From assembly GCA_030672605.1 (NCBI GenBank), contig DAOVGE010000189.1, positions 1 to 12,191 on the forward strand: a stretch of DNA of 12,191 nucleotides, written 5' to 3'. The stretch's first letter is position 1, and each line of letters starts with the position of its first letter. The position numbers were made by a program, and so were the translations under genes. Positions 12,111-12,191 of the stretch are shown here, piece by piece. The stretch is from Methanosarcinales archaeon (GTDB lineage: Archaea; Halobacteriota; Methanosarcinia; Methanosarcinales; Methanogasteraceae). A model generated the notes under the pieces. The model was given only the letters and a program-made list of their open reading frames with translations. It did no database searches and had not been told where the DNA came from.

Positions 12111-12191
12111 GTGGATCTTCAGGTCACTCAATCCTTGCAGCGAAAAACCTCTAAAATCGTGACGACAAAAAAGATGTTTGTTCCAATTCAC

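Larger units (their letters stand above)
11700..12191. other. Non-coding interval with two large palindromic repeats
   Basis: No credible gene is seen. The 110-codon open frame at 11822-12154 runs through the repeat at 11936-12053 and owes its HRGHRGHR and CALCALCVLCG stretches to the repeated DNA word. Named items inside are the hairpin at 11723-11742, the palindromic units at 11734-11817 and 11936-12053, and the hairpin pair at 12068-12110. The last 80 bases show nothing identifiable. Confidence 0.7.

Noticed and set aside
11822..12154. 110-codon plus-strand open frame with HRGHRGHR and LCALCALCVLCG stretches
   Set aside because: The protein-like repeats come entirely from the palindromic CCACAGAGG DNA repeat read through; such frames are well-known false genes, and no ribosome site precedes it.

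Overview
The window is from a euryarchaeote. The evidence is an archaeal 20S proteasome alpha subunit, SBDS/Sdo1, the exosome subunits Rrp4, Rrp41 and Rrp42, ribosomal protein L37Ae, RNA polymerase subunit RpoP and the KEOPS subunit Pcc1 in one tightly packed plus-strand run. A coenzyme M gene (comD) overlaps its end. ComD points to a methanogen or a methane/alkane oxidiser that uses methyl-CoM chemistry. The PsmA N-terminus (MQMAPQMGYDR) resembles that of Methanosarcina-type archaea as I recall it. I cannot place the organism more precisely from sequence alone.

Layout. (1) 1-1398 (+): the 3' part of a gene for a membrane-anchored extracytoplasmic protein with an internal duplication. (2) 1424-2146 (-): hisA, convergent with gene 1. 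(3) 2147-2989: an 843-bp stretch without a convincing gene. It holds three different palindromic repeat units and several longer-range perfect inverted repeats nested inside one another. (4) 2990-4026 (-): a two-gene operon, a LEA2-like secreted or anchored protein followed by a four-helix membrane protein, with ATGA overlap. (5) 4193-6714 (+): three consecutive genes that each encode a stand-alone protein of four CBS domains. (6) 6743-11699 (+): a clear BRE/TATA promoter, then psmA, sdo1, rrp4, rrp41, rrp42, rpl37ae, rpoP, pcc1 and comD, with gaps from -8 to +46 bases. rpoP (45 aa) is easily overlooked because of its size. (7) 11700-12191: no gene, but two large palindromic repeats from the same word families as in region 3, plus small hairpins.

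How the genes work together. Region 6 is the archaeal 'exosome-proteasome superoperon': RNA degradation (Rrp4/41/42), ribosome assembly (SBDS, L37Ae), transcription (RpoP), tRNA modification (Pcc1 of KEOPS) and protein degradation (PsmA) are co-expressed. ComD is an unexpected passenger, and no comE follows within the visible 490 bases. The three CBS proteins probably sense adenine nucleotides or SAM-like ligands, but nothing in the sequence names their target.

The least explained parts are the nested inverted repeats at 2323-2972, the triple CBS cluster, the LEA2-like/four-TM gene pair, and the shared design of the dispersed palindromes (an 8-, 9- or 10-base word iterated, then inverted).
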